45,211 bases of DNA from Bacteroidota bacterium (GCA_016868915.1 VGFL01000010.1:1-45211), one strand, 5' to 3'. Positions 24,153 through 36,484 are shown, counted from the first letter of the stretch. The notes: generated by a model not told the origin, from the letters alone. Translations and numbers: made by a program.

Positions 24153-26786
24153 ATGAAATATATAGTAATTACTGGATTTGTTATACTCTTTTATGCTTGT
24201 AGGAATGAAAAAGAAATTTCATATACCATTACAGATGATTCTAGATATGTTGATGAAATTATGGCAACTGAAAATGTGGCGGAAATAGAAGAGAACTACT
24301 ATGATTTCCCCAATTCTGAAGAGAAAGTAATAATTTATAACCCAAGTAGAACATTGTATAACGATCTTGTTCATACAAAATTGGAAGTTAGTTTTGATTG
24401 GGCCAATGCTCGTTTGAATGGTAAAGCAACGATAACAGCTAAACCGCATTTCTACGAAACAGATAGCTTGACGTTGGATGCAAAAGGAATGGATATTTAC
24501 GCTATTTCTATGAATGGAAAAAGTGTGTCGTTTATTTATGATAGTAGTCAAATACATATAAAATTAGACAAGAAATATACGCGAACAGAAAATTATACAG
24601 TCGTTGTTAACTATGTTTCAAGACCAAATGACAGAGCACTTTCTGGAAGCGCGGCAATTACTTCTGATAAAGGCTTGTACTTTATTAATCCAAAGGGAGA
24701 AGAAAAAGGTAAAATGCCACAAATTTGGACACAAGGTGAAACTGAAGCAAATTCAGTTTGGTTTCCAACTATTGATTCTCCAAATGCTAAAACCACACAA
24801 GAAATCTTGATGACCGTCGATGATAAATACACTACCTTATCCAATGGAAAGATGATTTCATCCAAGAAAAATACAGATGGGACACGTACAGATCATTGGA
24901 AACAAGATTTGGCACATGCCCCTTATTTGTTTATGATGGCCGTTGGGGAGTTTAAAGTTGTTAAAGATTTTTATACCCGCCCAGATGGAAGTAAAATGGA
25001 GGTAAACTATTACGTAGAGCCAAAATATGAATCATATGCAAAAGCTATTTTTGGCGAGACGCCATCAATGATTAAATATTTTTCTCAACTTCTTGGGGTT
25101 GAGTATCCATGGGATAAATACCACCAAATTGTTGTCCGCGATTATGTTTCAGGCGCTATGGAAAATACTGGGGCGGTTATATTTGGGGATTATGTGTATA
25201 AAACTGATCGTGAATTGTTGGATGGCAATGACCAGTCGACAATTGCACACGAATTGTTCCATCATTGGTTTGGAGATTATGTTACTTGTGAATCTTGGGC
25301 AAACTTACCCTTAAATGAGTCTTTCGCAAATTATTCGCAATACTTATGGGATGAATTTCGCTATGGATTGGATGAGGCAAATTACCAAGCAGAAGAGGAA
25401 GCACAAGGGTATTACAATTCTACTTTTGGAAACCACCATGACTTGATTAATTACAGTTATTACGATAAAGAAGACATGTTTGACGGCCATTCATACAATA
25501 AAGGTGGTAGAATTTTACACATGCTTCGAAATTATCTAGGAGATGCCGCATTTTTTAAGGGGTTGAATATTTACCTAACTCAAAATAAATACAAGGCAGC
25601 AGAGGTGCATAATTTACGTTTGGCTTTCGAAGAAGTGTGTGGAGAAGATTTAAATTGGTTTTTCAATCAGTGGTTCTTAGGAAAGGGCCATCCCGTACTT
25701 CAAGTATATCAAACTGACAACTCTTCTGAAAAAACGGTTCAACTAAAAGTTTTACAAAAACAAAAATTATCAGAATATCCATTATACAAATTGCCGGTCT
25801 CTGTTTTAATTCAGGATGATAAAGGAAAAAGAACAGAAAAAATTACAATTACAGAGGCGGACCAAACGTTTACGTTCGCGTATTCAGGAACACTGAAAAA
25901 TGTAATTTTTGATGCCAATCAAATTCTTTTGGGCTCAGTATATGTTGACAAACCCTTTAATCAGTTTATTGATCAATATCAACCAGAAAATACATATAAA
26001 CTGCGCGCTCAAGCCTTAAAATACGCTTCACGAAAGGACATTGAAAAATGTCAAAAAGTAATTCTTGATGCCTTGAATGATCCTTTTTGGAACATTCGTA
26101 AAACTGCAATCGAAAAAGCCAATTTATTAACTGGAGCGTATTTAAATCAAGCAAAACAAAGAATTCAAGAATTAGCTTCTTCTGATCCCAAATCAAGCGT
26201 TCGTTCTGCCGCTTTGACTTTTATAAGTAAAACGTTGGATGAAGACGAGCAAAGTCAAGTTTATCTTGATCGAATAGATAAAGACCAGTCATATACCGTT
26301 CAAGTTGCCGCCCTATTAAATTTAGCAAAGATTAATAAGGAAAAGGGGTTGAAAAAAGCTGAGGAATTGATTGCAAAAGATAAAAGCGAAAAAATTCTCG
26401 TTGCTGTTTCAGAGGTATATGGTCAACATGGAACAGAGGAGAACTTTGCTTTTTTTGAATCAATTTTCATCACAAATAAATTCAGTGGGTTTGATGAATT
26501 GAATGTTGTTGGGGCGTTATTAGGCCTTTGTTACAACACAAATTCAAGGGTCATTGAAAAAACATATACGATTATTGAATACTTAAGAAAGGAAGGTAAT
26601 TCATCAACTCAAATGTATTTTTCAAGAATAGTAGAATACACGATGGATATTATTTCTCAAAAAATAGAGGCTGAAAATCAGAAGTTAGAGGAGGCAGAAA
26701 GTGGAATTGATAAACAGGAAATTTCCAGTGAAATTGAAAATTTGGAACGATTGTATAACATTTACAGTCAAATGGTTCAAGAATAA
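24153..26786 (+). CDS. M1 family zinc aminopeptidase, lipoprotein
   Basis: 877 residues. The N-terminus VIILFYAC-like lipobox (here FVILFYAC with Cys16) marks a lipoprotein. The M1 domain shows GAMENTG (substrate binding) and HELFHHWFGD (zinc site, His366 and His370, catalytic Glu367), with the third ligand Glu in NLPLNESFANY about 19 residues on. A long C-terminal helical part (about 600-877) looks like HEAT/ARM repeats. It would remove N-terminal residues from peptides in the periplasm or at the outer membrane, feeding nutrition or turnover. The Omp85 gene follows 26 bp later. The 228-bp region upstream shows no full promoter match. Confidence 0.93.
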   Translation: MKYIVITGFVILFYACRNEKEISYTITDDSRYVDEIMATENVAEIEENYYDFPNSEEKVIIYNPSRTLYNDLVHTKLEVSFDWANARLNGKATITAKPHFYETDSLTLDAKGMDIYAISMNGKSVSFIYDSSQIHIKLDKKYTRTENYTVVVNYVSRPNDRALSGSAAITSDKGLYFINPKGEEKGKMPQIWTQGETEANSVWFPTIDSPNAKTTQEILMTVDDKYTTLSNGKMISSKKNTDGTRTDHWKQDLAHAPYLFMMAVGEFKVVKDFYTRPDGSKMEVNYYVEPKYESYAKAIFGETPSMIKYFSQLLGVEYPWDKYHQIVVRDYVSGAMENTGAVIFGDYVYKTDRELLDGNDQSTIAHELFHHWFGDYVTCESWANLPLNESFANYSQYLWDEFRYGLDEANYQAEEEAQGYYNSTFGNHHDLINYSYYDKEDMFDGHSYNKGGRILHMLRNYLGDAAFFKGLNIYLTQNKYKAAEVHNLRLAFEEVCGEDLNWFFNQWFLGKGHPVLQVYQTDNSSEKTVQLKVLQKQKLSEYPLYKLPVSVLIQDDKGKRTEKITITEADQTFTFAYSGTLKNVIFDANQILLGSVYVDKPFNQFIDQYQPENTYKLRAQALKYASRKDIEKCQKVILDALNDPFWNIRKTAIEKANLLTGAYLNQAKQRIQELASSDPKSSVRSAALTFISKTLDEDEQSQVYLDRIDKDQSYTVQVAALLNLAKINKEKGLKKAEELIAKDKSEKILVAVSEVYGQHGTEENFAFFESIFITNKFSGFDELNVVGALLGLCYNTNSRVIEKTYTIIEYLRKEGNSSTQMYFSRIVEYTMDIISQKIEAENQKLEEAESGIDKQEISSEIENLERLYNIYSQMVQE

Positions 26787-26812
26787 TAATTAGGAATAGA
26801 CGTTAGTAAAAT

Positions 26813-28477
26813 ATGCGTCTAATTTTATGTTTGCTTCTTTTCACGTTAATTTTTAAGGTATTCTCTCAGGAATATAGACTGATGTATTCTTTTGAAGATG
26901 ATTTGGCAGTAAAAATAAATCCTGATTCTATTTTCAAAAACAAGTATTTAGCCAATAAATATTTATCTGATTTACAAAATAGGCATATTGAAAAAGGGCA
27001 CTATTTATTTTCAATTGAAAGTCAAGAGGAATCAAATCAATTTAAAAAAGTAAAACTTTATGTAGGGCCTTTATTTTTGGAGGCAAAATTGGAGTTAGAT
27101 TCAATTGAAAAAATATTCTTAAAAAAAAATGGCTTTGTCCAAAGGCCAATAAAATTAACAAGAAACTCACTAAAAAATTATTTCAGACTGGTTTCCGAAA
27201 CCTATTTAAATAATGGGTATCCCTTTGCTGCGTTTCGCATTCGAGAAGGAAATTTTGAAACATCCATAGAGTTTACAGGAAGATTATCCGTAATTCGTGG
27301 AGAAAAATATAGCTGGGGCGACTTTATAATAAAAGGGGATTCATCTATTTTTCCTTCTTTGGCATCTAATTTAAGCGGGATAAAATCGGGGAGGACATAT
27401 AATGAAAGCTTACTGAAGGAAATGGAAAAAGAAATTAGCCTACTCCCATTCGTAGAACAATTTCGCAAACCCGAACTATTATTTTATGATCGAAAAGTGG
27501 ATATCTACCTCTACCTCAGGTCAAAGCCCGCTAGTTCGATCAATGGGGCTCTTGGACTTCAACCAAATCCCATTACTCAACGGGTTGCCTTTACTGGGCA
27601 ACTTCAGTTAAAGCTTCAAAATGTACTAAAAAAGGCAGAATTATTAGAAATGAACTGGAGAAGTATCCAGCCGGGCACCCAAAATTTATTTATTCAAAGT
27701 AATATTCCTTTTTTATTTAAGACACGATTCGGTTTAGATGGCAAGTTTAATTTATACAAAAGAGACAGTTCTTTTCTTGAGGTTAAATCAACGATAGGAG
27801 TGACTTATTCTTTAAGAAATAATTTTTTATTAAAAGGATTTTACTCCTTTTGGTCGAATAGTGTTTTAAACTCAAATTCAACCACGACCAATTATACGAG
27901 TACAGCTGTAAATTCATACGGCATTTCTGTAAATCGAAGGAATTTAGATTATGCTCCAAATCCACGACAAGGGAGTGTCATATTTGCTGAATTGGCCCTA
28001 GGGAATAGGAAAGTAAGAAGTCAAGAAAAGCCAGGGCTTTCTGCGAAAGGACAATTTACAATAGAAAAATATTATCCATTAGCTAAACGCCATATTCTAA
28101 AAATAGCCGCTAACTGGGATTGGATTTATAATGACACAACATACGCAAATGAACGAATTCGTTTTGGTGGATTAAATTCTTTGAGAGGATTTAACGAGGA
28201 GGAGCTATTCGCATCATCCTATTTAAGTAGTCTAGTTGAATATCGATTTTTACTCGATAAAAATTCCACATTATTTGGTTTTTTCAATCAAGGATGGTAC
28301 GAGGACAATTCGCGTTTAAATTATGTCAAAGACTCGCCTTACGGATTTGGATTTGGATTATCGTTTGGAACAAGGCTTGGGATTTTTTCAGTTACGTATG
28401 CACTTGGAAAGCAATTTTCCAATTTAATTCAATTGAACCAGGGCAAGATTCATATTGGTTATATTTCTTTTTTCTAA
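26813..28477 (+). CDS. Omp85/BamA-like outer-membrane protein
   Basis: 554 residues. A signal peptide (RLILCLLLFTLIFKVFS) precedes a short periplasmic part with POTRA-like strands (about 20-220), which is shorter than the five POTRA repeats of BamA. The C-terminal ~320 residues are a D15/surface-antigen barrel: RRNLDYAPNPRQGSVIF, the L6 motif LRGF near residue 457, and a final strand ending GYISFF with terminal Phe. It is therefore an Omp85 relative of the TamA-like or accessory type rather than the main BamA. Such proteins insert or secrete other proteins. It is probably co-transcribed with the M1 aminopeptidase. Confidence 0.82.
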   Translation: MRLILCLLLFTLIFKVFSQEYRLMYSFEDDLAVKINPDSIFKNKYLANKYLSDLQNRHIEKGHYLFSIESQEESNQFKKVKLYVGPLFLEAKLELDSIEKIFLKKNGFVQRPIKLTRNSLKNYFRLVSETYLNNGYPFAAFRIREGNFETSIEFTGRLSVIRGEKYSWGDFIIKGDSSIFPSLASNLSGIKSGRTYNESLLKEMEKEISLLPFVEQFRKPELLFYDRKVDIYLYLRSKPASSINGALGLQPNPITQRVAFTGQLQLKLQNVLKKAELLEMNWRSIQPGTQNLFIQSNIPFLFKTRFGLDGKFNLYKRDSSFLEVKSTIGVTYSLRNNFLLKGFYSFWSNSVLNSNSTTTNYTSTAVNSYGISVNRRNLDYAPNPRQGSVIFAELALGNRKVRSQEKPGLSAKGQFTIEKYYPLAKRHILKIAANWDWIYNDTTYANERIRFGGLNSLRGFNEEELFASSYLSSLVEYRFLLDKNSTLFGFFNQGWYEDNSRLNYVKDSPYGFGFGLSFGTRLGIFSVTYALGKQFSNLIQLNQGKIHIGYISFF

Positions 28478-28525
28478 GTTTTTAAAAAGTATTTTCTGAA
28501 AGACTTTTAGGAGGATATTGACTGC

Positions 28526-29551
28526 CTAATAAAACACCTGAAGTATGAGACTGCCATGGTTTTGTAACCCGATCGGAGCAGTGCTATTTCCACCCGCATA
28601 AAAATTGCTAAAAGCATATTTACAAGACCTCACGTCAAATGTATAATTGCCGGGAGTAGTAATATTAATATAACCGTTCAATGACCATATACCAATCGTT
28701 CCAAATACACCCTGAACATTGTTTACATCGATGACTTGAAACATCTGTGGAATTCCTATATTGTTCTGAAATACCTGCATCACGCACCCTGAGCCCAGTG
28801 CTTGAGTTGAAAATGTTTCAAGATTACCCGTTGTTGAAATAAAAACTTTTGCAGGCACTGTGGTGATATTGATTGTTTGGCTTAAACCCGTAACAGGAGT
28901 AAAGTTTGGGTAAGTACTAGAAATAGTTGTCCTTGTCGCATATACACCGAAGAAATTAGCGGTTACCGGTGGGCCTTGCGGACCTGCCGGTCCAGGATTT
29001 CCTTGTGCTCCGGGTGGTCCCACCGCTCCAGGAACTCCTTGTGCTCCGGCTGGACCGGCTGGACCGGCTGGACCTGCCGGTCCTACAGCACCATTTTGTC
29101 CATTGCAGATATATTGACTCGAACTAATCTCAGAAACTTCAAGTATTCCATTTGCGTTTGCATCGTTTCCAACCTCGAGAATAATCCCCCCAAAAGGGCA
29201 ATTTACACCGGTAGGGATTACATTTGTATTTGCAATTAGATCTGAGGAACTTGTTGATCCCGAGCAAAGCGAATTCCATGCAGAAAGAGGAATTGAATAA
29301 AACATCACACAATTTACATCCGTATCATAAACCAACAAGCCATTTGCCGGGGTAGCAATTGCGTTTCTTTGAGCACTGGTCATTCGAGGGATTAACATTC
29401 CTTTCGAAGTTGAATTTACATCCAATACACTTGTGGCATTTGGGGTAGCCGGGACATCCGATATACTCACATTTTGTTGGGCTAAGAATAAGTTATTTGA
29501 ATAGAATATACAATTCGTTATAAGAAAGCAAAGTAAAAAAGTATTTTTCAT
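28526..29551 (-). CDS. Secreted protein with collagen-like Gly-X-Y segment
   Basis: 341 residues. After a signal peptide ([20 protein letters not shown]) an N-terminal domain (about 27-145) includes [20 protein letters not shown], which is widespread in Bacteroidota surface proteins, and [20 protein letters not shown] with a Cys pair, a DUF7151-like segment. Residues 151-195 are 15 unbroken Gly-X-Y triplets, four of them GPA, so a triple helix is likely. The C-terminal ~140 residues are beta-rich and look like a trimeric C1q- or TNF-like head ([19 protein letters not shown]). I infer a trimeric fibre at or outside the cell surface. It follows the type B T9SS gene by 9 bp and reads the same way. 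Confidence 0.82.
   Translation of the reverse strand: MKNTFLLCFLITNCIFYSNNLFLAQQNVSISDVPATPNATSVLDVNSTSKGMLIPRMTSAQRNAIATPANGLLVYDTDVNCVMFYSIPLSAWNSLCSGSTSSSDLIANTNVIPTGVNCPFGGIILEVGNDANANGILEVSEISSSQYICNGQNGAVGPAGPAGPAGPAGAQGVPGAVGPPGAQGNPGPAGPQGPPVTANFFGVYATRTTISSTYPNFTPVTGLSQTINITTVPAKVFISTTGNLETFSTQALGSGCVMQVFQNNIGIPQMFQVIDVNNVQGVFGTIGIWSLNGYINITTPGNYTFDVRSCKYAFSNFYAGGNSTAPIGLQNHGSLILQVFY
28967..29101 (-). repeat. Repeat region encoding collagen-like triplets
   Basis: A Gly-X-Y coding stretch of 15 triplets. The part around 29044-29085 holds near-identical GGACCGGCT units, GC-rich against an AT-rich background, and could change length by slippage in 9-bp steps. Confidence 0.75.
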
Positions 29552-29560
29552 AAGTTGAAT

Positions 29561-31348
29561 TTATCTCATTAGTGTTAAATGACCCGATAGTATTATTTTT
29601 TTATCGGTCTCGTTTGGTTTATATGTTATTTTCCAAACATATACGCCATCAGGGCAATCTTTTCCAAGCCCTCCGTACGTTCCGTCCCATCTTGCTAAGG
29701 CATCATTACTCTCCCATATTAATTCCCCCCACCTATTAAAAATTAGTAATTTGAAATTAAAAGGATCAAAACCCTGAGTAAATACAGGCCCCCATGTTTG
29801 ATTAAATTCGTCTTTATCGGGGGTGAAAGAATTTGGGACATAGAAAATCACGTCTTCCTCATAGGTTATGACAGCGGTGGTAGAGTCAACACACCCATTA
29901 TTTGTGAAGGCGTATAAAGTGACGAGTGTATTTCCTGTTATGTTTGTGAAGGAAGTTATTGGACTCGCTACATTCGATGTATTGCCATTACCAAAATCCC
30001 AAAAATAAGTATCAGCACCTGTGGAATTATTGTAAAAGGTAACATTCTCTTGGCTGCTCGAAAATTCAGTTGTACTGGTTGTAAAAGCAGCATTTGGACT
30101 ATTATCTATACAGATCAAATCGGCTGCAGTAGTGCTTGAAGAGCAATTGCCAACACTTGCGGTTAATGTAATGTCGTAGCATCCCGGTGTAGTGAAGATT
30201 TCATTTAAGCTCGCCCCGTTTCCTATCAAATTACCATTTGATAACCATGTGTAGGTAGTCCCCGAAATATCCGTTGTTTGAAGCGAGGCAGTTAGAGGAG
30301 AACAACCTGCAAGTGTAGCAGTATTTATTGTTGGAGCAGTCGGATTTAAATTCGTTAAGATGTATGGAATATCAACGAAATTATTCCATCCTGTTGCTGT
30401 TGATTTTGTAAATCCTGAAATATTTGAAAGTGCTACGGCGGGGATGTCCTGCCAAATCCCATTGCTTGTAATATTCCAACGAGCCATATCATTCCATTGC
30501 CCATCGGCAGCGGGGATGAAACAAACTCCGACATCTGCAGGACTTGTGCCAGAAATTCTATCAATTTGATGATAAAAAGCAGAATTTGTCTCGCATAATA
30601 TTGGCTCAGTACTATTGCGATTGTATGATTCTAAACTAGCATCTAGATTTGCCATTCGGACACTGTACTCATTGATGTTTGCATCGTTGGGATTAATTTC
30701 AACTGGTCTATATCGAAAAGTTCCTGAACCTGGGATATTTGCACTCGTATTTGCTGTTGATCCTGTTGGGAATAAATACAATCCCGTATTTTGAGTGGTT
30801 CTTGAAAGAAATCCACCGTTAGCACTTGAGATAAAGCCAGTAGTTCTTATAATGGCATTTAATGCTGGACTAGTTACATAAAAGCCATATAAATCCGTAT
30901 TTAAATGAAGATGTTTTAAATCAAGAGTCCCTTTTGCAATCTTATCCACCTGTTGCGTTTTTATCCCCGATCCGTCTAGTGTAAGGTTAAAAAATTGGGT
31001 AATAGAGCTTCCTCCTAAAAATTGATTGTTACCCTCAAAAAATACCGTTCCAAGTGTAGAATTAAAACTACCGTTATCAATCCAATTCCCGAGTAATCTG
31101 ACGTAACCATCGGCATTTATGCTTGAATTATTTATGACATTTTGCGTGACATATAATTCAGAACTGGTAGGCGTGCCGTTTCCATTGACAGCTAAAACAC
31201 CTGTATTATTGTTTGAAACACTTCCATTCACATAAATGAACGAACCTGGTTGTGCTGTAATAAATCCACCATTATTAAATAGTGTTTGAGCGTCACCGTT
31301 AAAAAAGACGACAGATAATAATATAGAAAAAAACCAGCGACTATTCAT
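29561..31348 (-). CDS. T9SS type B cargo with PKD domain
   Basis: 595 residues. Signal peptide (NSRWFFSILLSVVFFNGDAQ), then a long beta-helix-like region (20-330) with many short Asn/Gly-rich strands such as GNGTPTSSELYVTQNVINNS. PKD-type repeats follow; TSTTEFSSSQENVTFYNNST with TYFWDFGNGNTS is the clearest (about 420-495). The last ~95 residues, starting YVPNSFTPDKDEFN and ending ILSGHLTLMR, are the gliding-motility-associated C-terminal domain, the type B T9SS sorting signal. It probably reaches the cell surface and acts as an adhesin or matrix protein. First gene of an operon with the collagen-like gene; a strong promoter lies at 31468-31498. Confidence 0.9.
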   Translation of the reverse strand: MNSRWFFSILLSVVFFNGDAQTLFNNGGFITAQPGSFIYVNGSVSNNNTGVLAVNGNGTPTSSELYVTQNVINNSSINADGYVRLLGNWIDNGSFNSTLGTVFFEGNNQFLGGSSITQFFNLTLDGSGIKTQQVDKIAKGTLDLKHLHLNTDLYGFYVTSPALNAIIRTTGFISSANGGFLSRTTQNTGLYLFPTGSTANTSANIPGSGTFRYRPVEINPNDANINEYSVRMANLDASLESYNRNSTEPILCETNSAFYHQIDRISGTSPADVGVCFIPAADGQWNDMARWNITSNGIWQDIPAVALSNISGFTKSTATGWNNFVDIPYILTNLNPTAPTINTATLAGCSPLTASLQTTDISGTTYTWLSNGNLIGNGASLNEIFTTPGCYDITLTASVGNCSSSTTAADLICIDNSPNAAFTTSTTEFSSSQENVTFYNNSTGADTYFWDFGNGNTSNVASPITSFTNITGNTLVTLYAFTNNGCVDSTTAVITYEEDVIFYVPNSFTPDKDEFNQTWGPVFTQGFDPFNFKLLIFNRWGELIWESNDALARWDGTYGGLGKDCPDGVYVWKITYKPNETDKKIILSGHLTLMR

Positions 31349-31467
31349 TTAATAAAGTTCAATTTCTCATTTCAATTTTTCGATAACGGATACGTTCTCT
31401 TTTAAAATTATTAAATATTAGACAATAAAGTTTTTAATAGGTTGTTTAAAACAAGCAATTTAAGAAA

Positions 31468-31498
31468 CAAACGTACAGAAAAAATTATATAGTACAAA
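31468..31498 (-). promoter_or_regulatory. Putative promoter of the T9SS cargo/collagen-like operon
   Basis: On the minus strand TTTG (31495-31498) is followed after exactly 19 bases by TACGTTTG (31468-31475), a full match to the Bacteroidota consensus. The leader would be about 115 bases, long for this genome. Confidence 0.7.
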
Positions 31499-31567
31499 CT
31501 GAACTCGGGGATAGATTTTTTTAATATTTTGGTTTATCATTTTAATTAAGCTGGATAAATTATTCAT

Positions 31568-31575
31568 TACTTTTG
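31568..31575 (+). promoter_or_regulatory. Putative -7 promoter box of engB
   Basis: TACTTTTG matches TAnnTTTG and ends 6 bp before ATG 31582, with TTA at the -33 place. It overlaps the TTG at 31573, which therefore cannot be the start codon. The transcript leader would be only a few bases. Confidence 0.5.
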
Positions 31576-31581
31576 TTTGAT

Positions 31582-32181
31582 ATGATATGTATAAAGCAAG
31601 CGGAATTTGTTATTTCATCTACCGACCATAAAAAGGGACCTCAAGACAGCAAACCAGAATTTGCTTTTATTGGGAGGTCGAATGTTGGAAAATCTTCCCT
31701 CATTAATATGCTTACAAATCAGAAAAGATTAGCAAAGACTTCTGGCACTCCTGGGAAAACTAGATTAATAAATCATTTTTTGATTAATGAATCGTGGTAT
31801 TTGGTAGATTTACCAGGCTATGGATATGCACGTGCATCGAAAAAAGATATTAGAACATGGGAAAAATTCATTGTAGATTATTTATTGCATCGGGAAAACC
31901 TTGTAAATCTTTTTGTGCTTATAGATTCTCGACTTGACCCTCAAAAAATTGATATTGAATTTATGAATTGGTGCGGTGAAAAAAGAATCCCATTTTCAAT
32001 TGTCTTTACGAAATTAGACAAACTCTCAGGGGCCGAATACTCAAAAAATTTATCAAAGTATAAAAAGGAACTTCAAAAATCTTGGGAGACAGTGCCGCCA
32101 GTTTTTTCAACCTCAAGCACATCAAAACACGGTCGAGAAAGTATTTTAAACTATATTGAACAAATTATTAAATCTCTTTGA
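31582..32181 (+). CDS. engB: Ribosome biogenesis GTPase YsxC/EngB
   Basis: 199 residues from ATG 31582-31584; an in-frame TTG at 31573 overlaps the promoter box and is rejected. The TRAFAC GTPase motifs are complete: G1 GRSNVGKSS (31-39), G2 region [10 protein letters not shown]3 DLPGYG (76-81), and G4 TKLD (143-146). It helps assemble the large ribosomal subunit. It is monocistronic. The last 14 bp overlap tail to tail with the oligopeptide-binding protein gene on the other strand. Confidence 0.95.
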   Translation: MICIKQAEFVISSTDHKKGPQDSKPEFAFIGRSNVGKSSLINMLTNQKRLAKTSGTPGKTRLINHFLINESWYLVDLPGYGYARASKKDIRTWEKFIVDYLLHRENLVNLFVLIDSRLDPQKIDIEFMNWCGEKRIPFSIVFTKLDKLSGAEYSKNLSKYKKELQKSWETVPPVFSTSSTSKHGRESILNYIEQIIKSL

Positions 32182-33856
32182 GATAAACCGATGAAAGATC
32201 CATCGACTCAATAGAGCTAACGGTAAAATCTCTTATTTTTAAATTATAAATAACAAATAAATCTTCAAAATAGACAGGCATTATAATTGCCTCATTCATG
32301 ATAAATTGATTACATAAATTCAGATATTTATATCGTTTTTCTTTATTTTTTTCAACGAGCGATTTGGCAAAAACTGTATTGAAATCTTTATTTAGACAAG
32401 TAATATTTCCCCATGAAGGATTGATGTAAGAATATTTTTGATAAAAATTACTAACAATACTTTCAGGGTCTGGATAGTCTGAAATCCACCCTGATTTCCA
32501 AAAAACAGCTTCTCCCTTTTTAATGGCATCTTGTTTTTCACGAAAAGAGCATAATTTAATTTTGATGTCAACACCTAAATTATTTTTAAGTTGTTCAGTG
32601 ATATTTTTAGTCCAAAGATTGGTTGAGGTTCCTAACATAGTATTGACCCAAAGTGTAATTGGGGGGAATCCTTTTCCCATTGGGTAACCTGCTTGAGTTA
32701 AAAGATTTTTTGCTTTATCTGGGTTGTATTCAGTTATAAAATTTGTGTCGGCAATAAATCCGTTGATTTCAGAAATAATTCCGAATCTCGCGGGGATCCC
32801 ATCACCCATTAAAATCTCATCTGTGACTTTTGTGATATCAACAGCGTTAAGAAATGCTTGTCTAACCAAAAGATCATTAAATGGTTTTTGTTTTGTTGAA
32901 AAAGCCAGGTAATTTATCCTAGAGCTTTTTCGAGAATAAATCCTATGTTTTTGATTTTTTCCTTTTTGAGCCTCATTTAAAGAGCCAAAAAGATTAGTAA
33001 CATTTTCAGTTGGCACATTTAAAATGATATCTATTTCATTCTTCTGAAAAGCTTGAAGTTCACTGTTCTTGTCTTTACCGTATTTCATTTCAATTTGGGC
33101 TAAAAACGGAAGTATATTGCCAAATTTATCCTTTCGCCAGTACTTATCATTTCTTTTTAGAGTTATTCCATTATCATTCATTTTTTCTAATAAGAACGGC
33201 CCCGTGCCAACGGGGTGTTTTGTAATGGAATTACCATATTTTGTTAGTGCTTCTTCGGGAAATATTCCAAGACCTGAGTGAGAAAGGATTTTCTCAAAAT
33301 TCACAAAAGGTTGTGTCAATGTAATTGAGAATTTATGCGAATCAATTACTCTTATTCCAGTTATAGTTTTACTTTTCTTATTATAGTATTCTGCTGAACC
33401 AACGATTTTTGATACAAGTAAATGAGATAGATGATTTAATTCTGTTTTAGAGCAAGCGAATTGAAGCACAAAAGCGACATCTTGAGCTGTTAGTTCTCGA
33501 GTTTTATTTTTAAAGCAAGGGGCCTCATGAAAGTAAATACCTTTTTTGAGGTTAAATGTAAATAATAAACCATCACTTGATTTTACGTACGATTCGATTA
33601 GAAAAGGTTCTACGGATTGATTATTTGTTGATTCTTTAAATAAAGATTCAAAAATCTGGGTGTTAATTCGTTGAGAATATATATCTGATGAACTAATTGG
33701 AAATAAAGCAGTTACTTTTTCCAAGGACATAAATCGAAAGGAACCCCCGTAGAACTTATCACCGATTGCCGGTCTTTGTTTCGAAATTGAATTTTCTGAA
33801 CAGGAAGCATATAGAAAAATAAAAATAAAAAAATAGACTCTTATTTTCATTGTCAC
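32168..33856 (-). CDS. ABC transporter substrate-binding lipoprotein (DppA/OppA type)
   Basis: 562 residues. The start [17 protein letters not shown] ends in a lipobox with Cys, so the protein is lipid-anchored. The body follows the SBP_bac_5 fold: [20 protein letters not shown] is the conserved family block, and [19 protein letters not shown] and [18 protein letters not shown] are typical of the ligand clamp. It would bind peptides or a similar solute. No permease or ATPase gene is adjacent, so it is an orphan. It starts 5 bp after nfu and is probably co-transcribed with it. Its 3' end overlaps engB. Confidence 0.87.
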   Translation of the reverse strand: MTMKIRVYFFIFIFLYASCSENSISKQRPAIGDKFYGGSFRFMSLEKVTALFPISSSDIYSQRINTQIFESLFKESTNNQSVEPFLIESYVKSSDGLLFTFNLKKGIYFHEAPCFKNKTRELTAQDVAFVLQFACSKTELNHLSHLLVSKIVGSAEYYNKKSKTITGIRVIDSHKFSITLTQPFVNFEKILSHSGLGIFPEEALTKYGNSITKHPVGTGPFLLEKMNDNGITLKRNDKYWRKDKFGNILPFLAQIEMKYGKDKNSELQAFQKNEIDIILNVPTENVTNLFGSLNEAQKGKNQKHRIYSRKSSRINYLAFSTKQKPFNDLLVRQAFLNAVDITKVTDEILMGDGIPARFGIISEINGFIADTNFITEYNPDKAKNLLTQAGYPMGKGFPPITLWVNTMLGTSTNLWTKNITEQLKNNLGVDIKIKLCSFREKQDAIKKGEAVFWKSGWISDYPDPESIVSNFYQKYSYINPSWGNITCLNKDFNTVFAKSLVEKNKEKRYKYLNLCNQFIMNEAIIMPVYFEDLFVIYNLKIRDFTVSSIESMDLSSVYLKEI

Positions 33857-33861
33857 TAATT

Positions 33862-34458
33862 TTAGCCATTCTCTGCAACAACCTCTTGGATTTCGCTAAA
33901 GTGTTGTTTGAGTAAATTTTCTATACCCCCTTTAAGGGTTGCAGTAGAGGAAGGACAACCAGAGCACGAACCTTTTAAAACAACGGTAACAATTCCATTA
34001 TCAAAACCACGATAATCAATAGCACCGCCATCGTTTTCTACGGCAGGCCTAACATATTCATCAAGTAAATTTCGTATAGCGTCATCAATTTCATGCGGTT
34101 GAAATTCTTTTCTGTTTTGGTTTAATATTTCTGACTCTGCTATGACGGGTGGCATTTGAATGAGCACATCTTTACTTTCAGCTATCCACGATTTTACAAA
34201 TTCCCTTAATTCCATTGTAATAAAATCCCAAGGGACATTATCTGTTTTAGTAATAGTAACAAAATTTGCTGCAATAAAGACATTCTTTACAAAGGGAAAT
34301 TTAAATAATTCTTCGGCAAGGGGAGAGTATCCTTTCGCATCGGAGGCCATTTTAAATTCAACAGTTTCCCCTGAAACGAGTAAGTATTTATTGACAACAA
34401 ATTTCATTGTTGTTGGATTGGGTGTCATTTCAGTATATACGGTAACAGGGACTGCCAT
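33862..34458 (-). CDS. NfuA-like iron-sulfur cluster carrier protein
   Basis: 198 residues. It has the N-terminal Nfu domain (VTVYTEMTPNPTTMKFVVNK) and the C-terminal NifU-like thioredoxin-fold domain with CSGCPSS; Cys165 and Cys168 would hold a 4Fe-4S cluster between two subunits. It carries clusters to target enzymes in the cytoplasm. This two-domain form is the same as that of mitochondrial Nfu1. It lies 32 bp after gyrB and 5 bp before the solute-binding lipoprotein gene. Confidence 0.92.
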   Translation of the reverse strand: MAVPVTVYTEMTPNPTTMKFVVNKYLLVSGETVEFKMASDAKGYSPLAEELFKFPFVKNVFIAANFVTITKTDNVPWDFITMELREFVKSWIAESKDVLIQMPPVIAESEILNQNRKEFQPHEIDDAIRNLLDEYVRPAVENDGGAIDYRGFDNGIVTVVLKGSCSGCPSSTATLKGGIENLLKQHFSEIQEVVAENG

Positions 34459-34490
34459 TTTTATTGAAAATTAGTATTATATTGAAATTT

Positions 34491-36449
<1,959 letters not shown>

Positions 36450-36484
36450 CTAATGGTTCTTTTTGAATTAAAAAAGTACAAAAG

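Noticed and set aside
28967-29101. GC-rich repeats that could be a regulatory or CRISPR-like repeat
   Set aside because: They translate as Gly-X-Y triplets of a secreted protein in frame.
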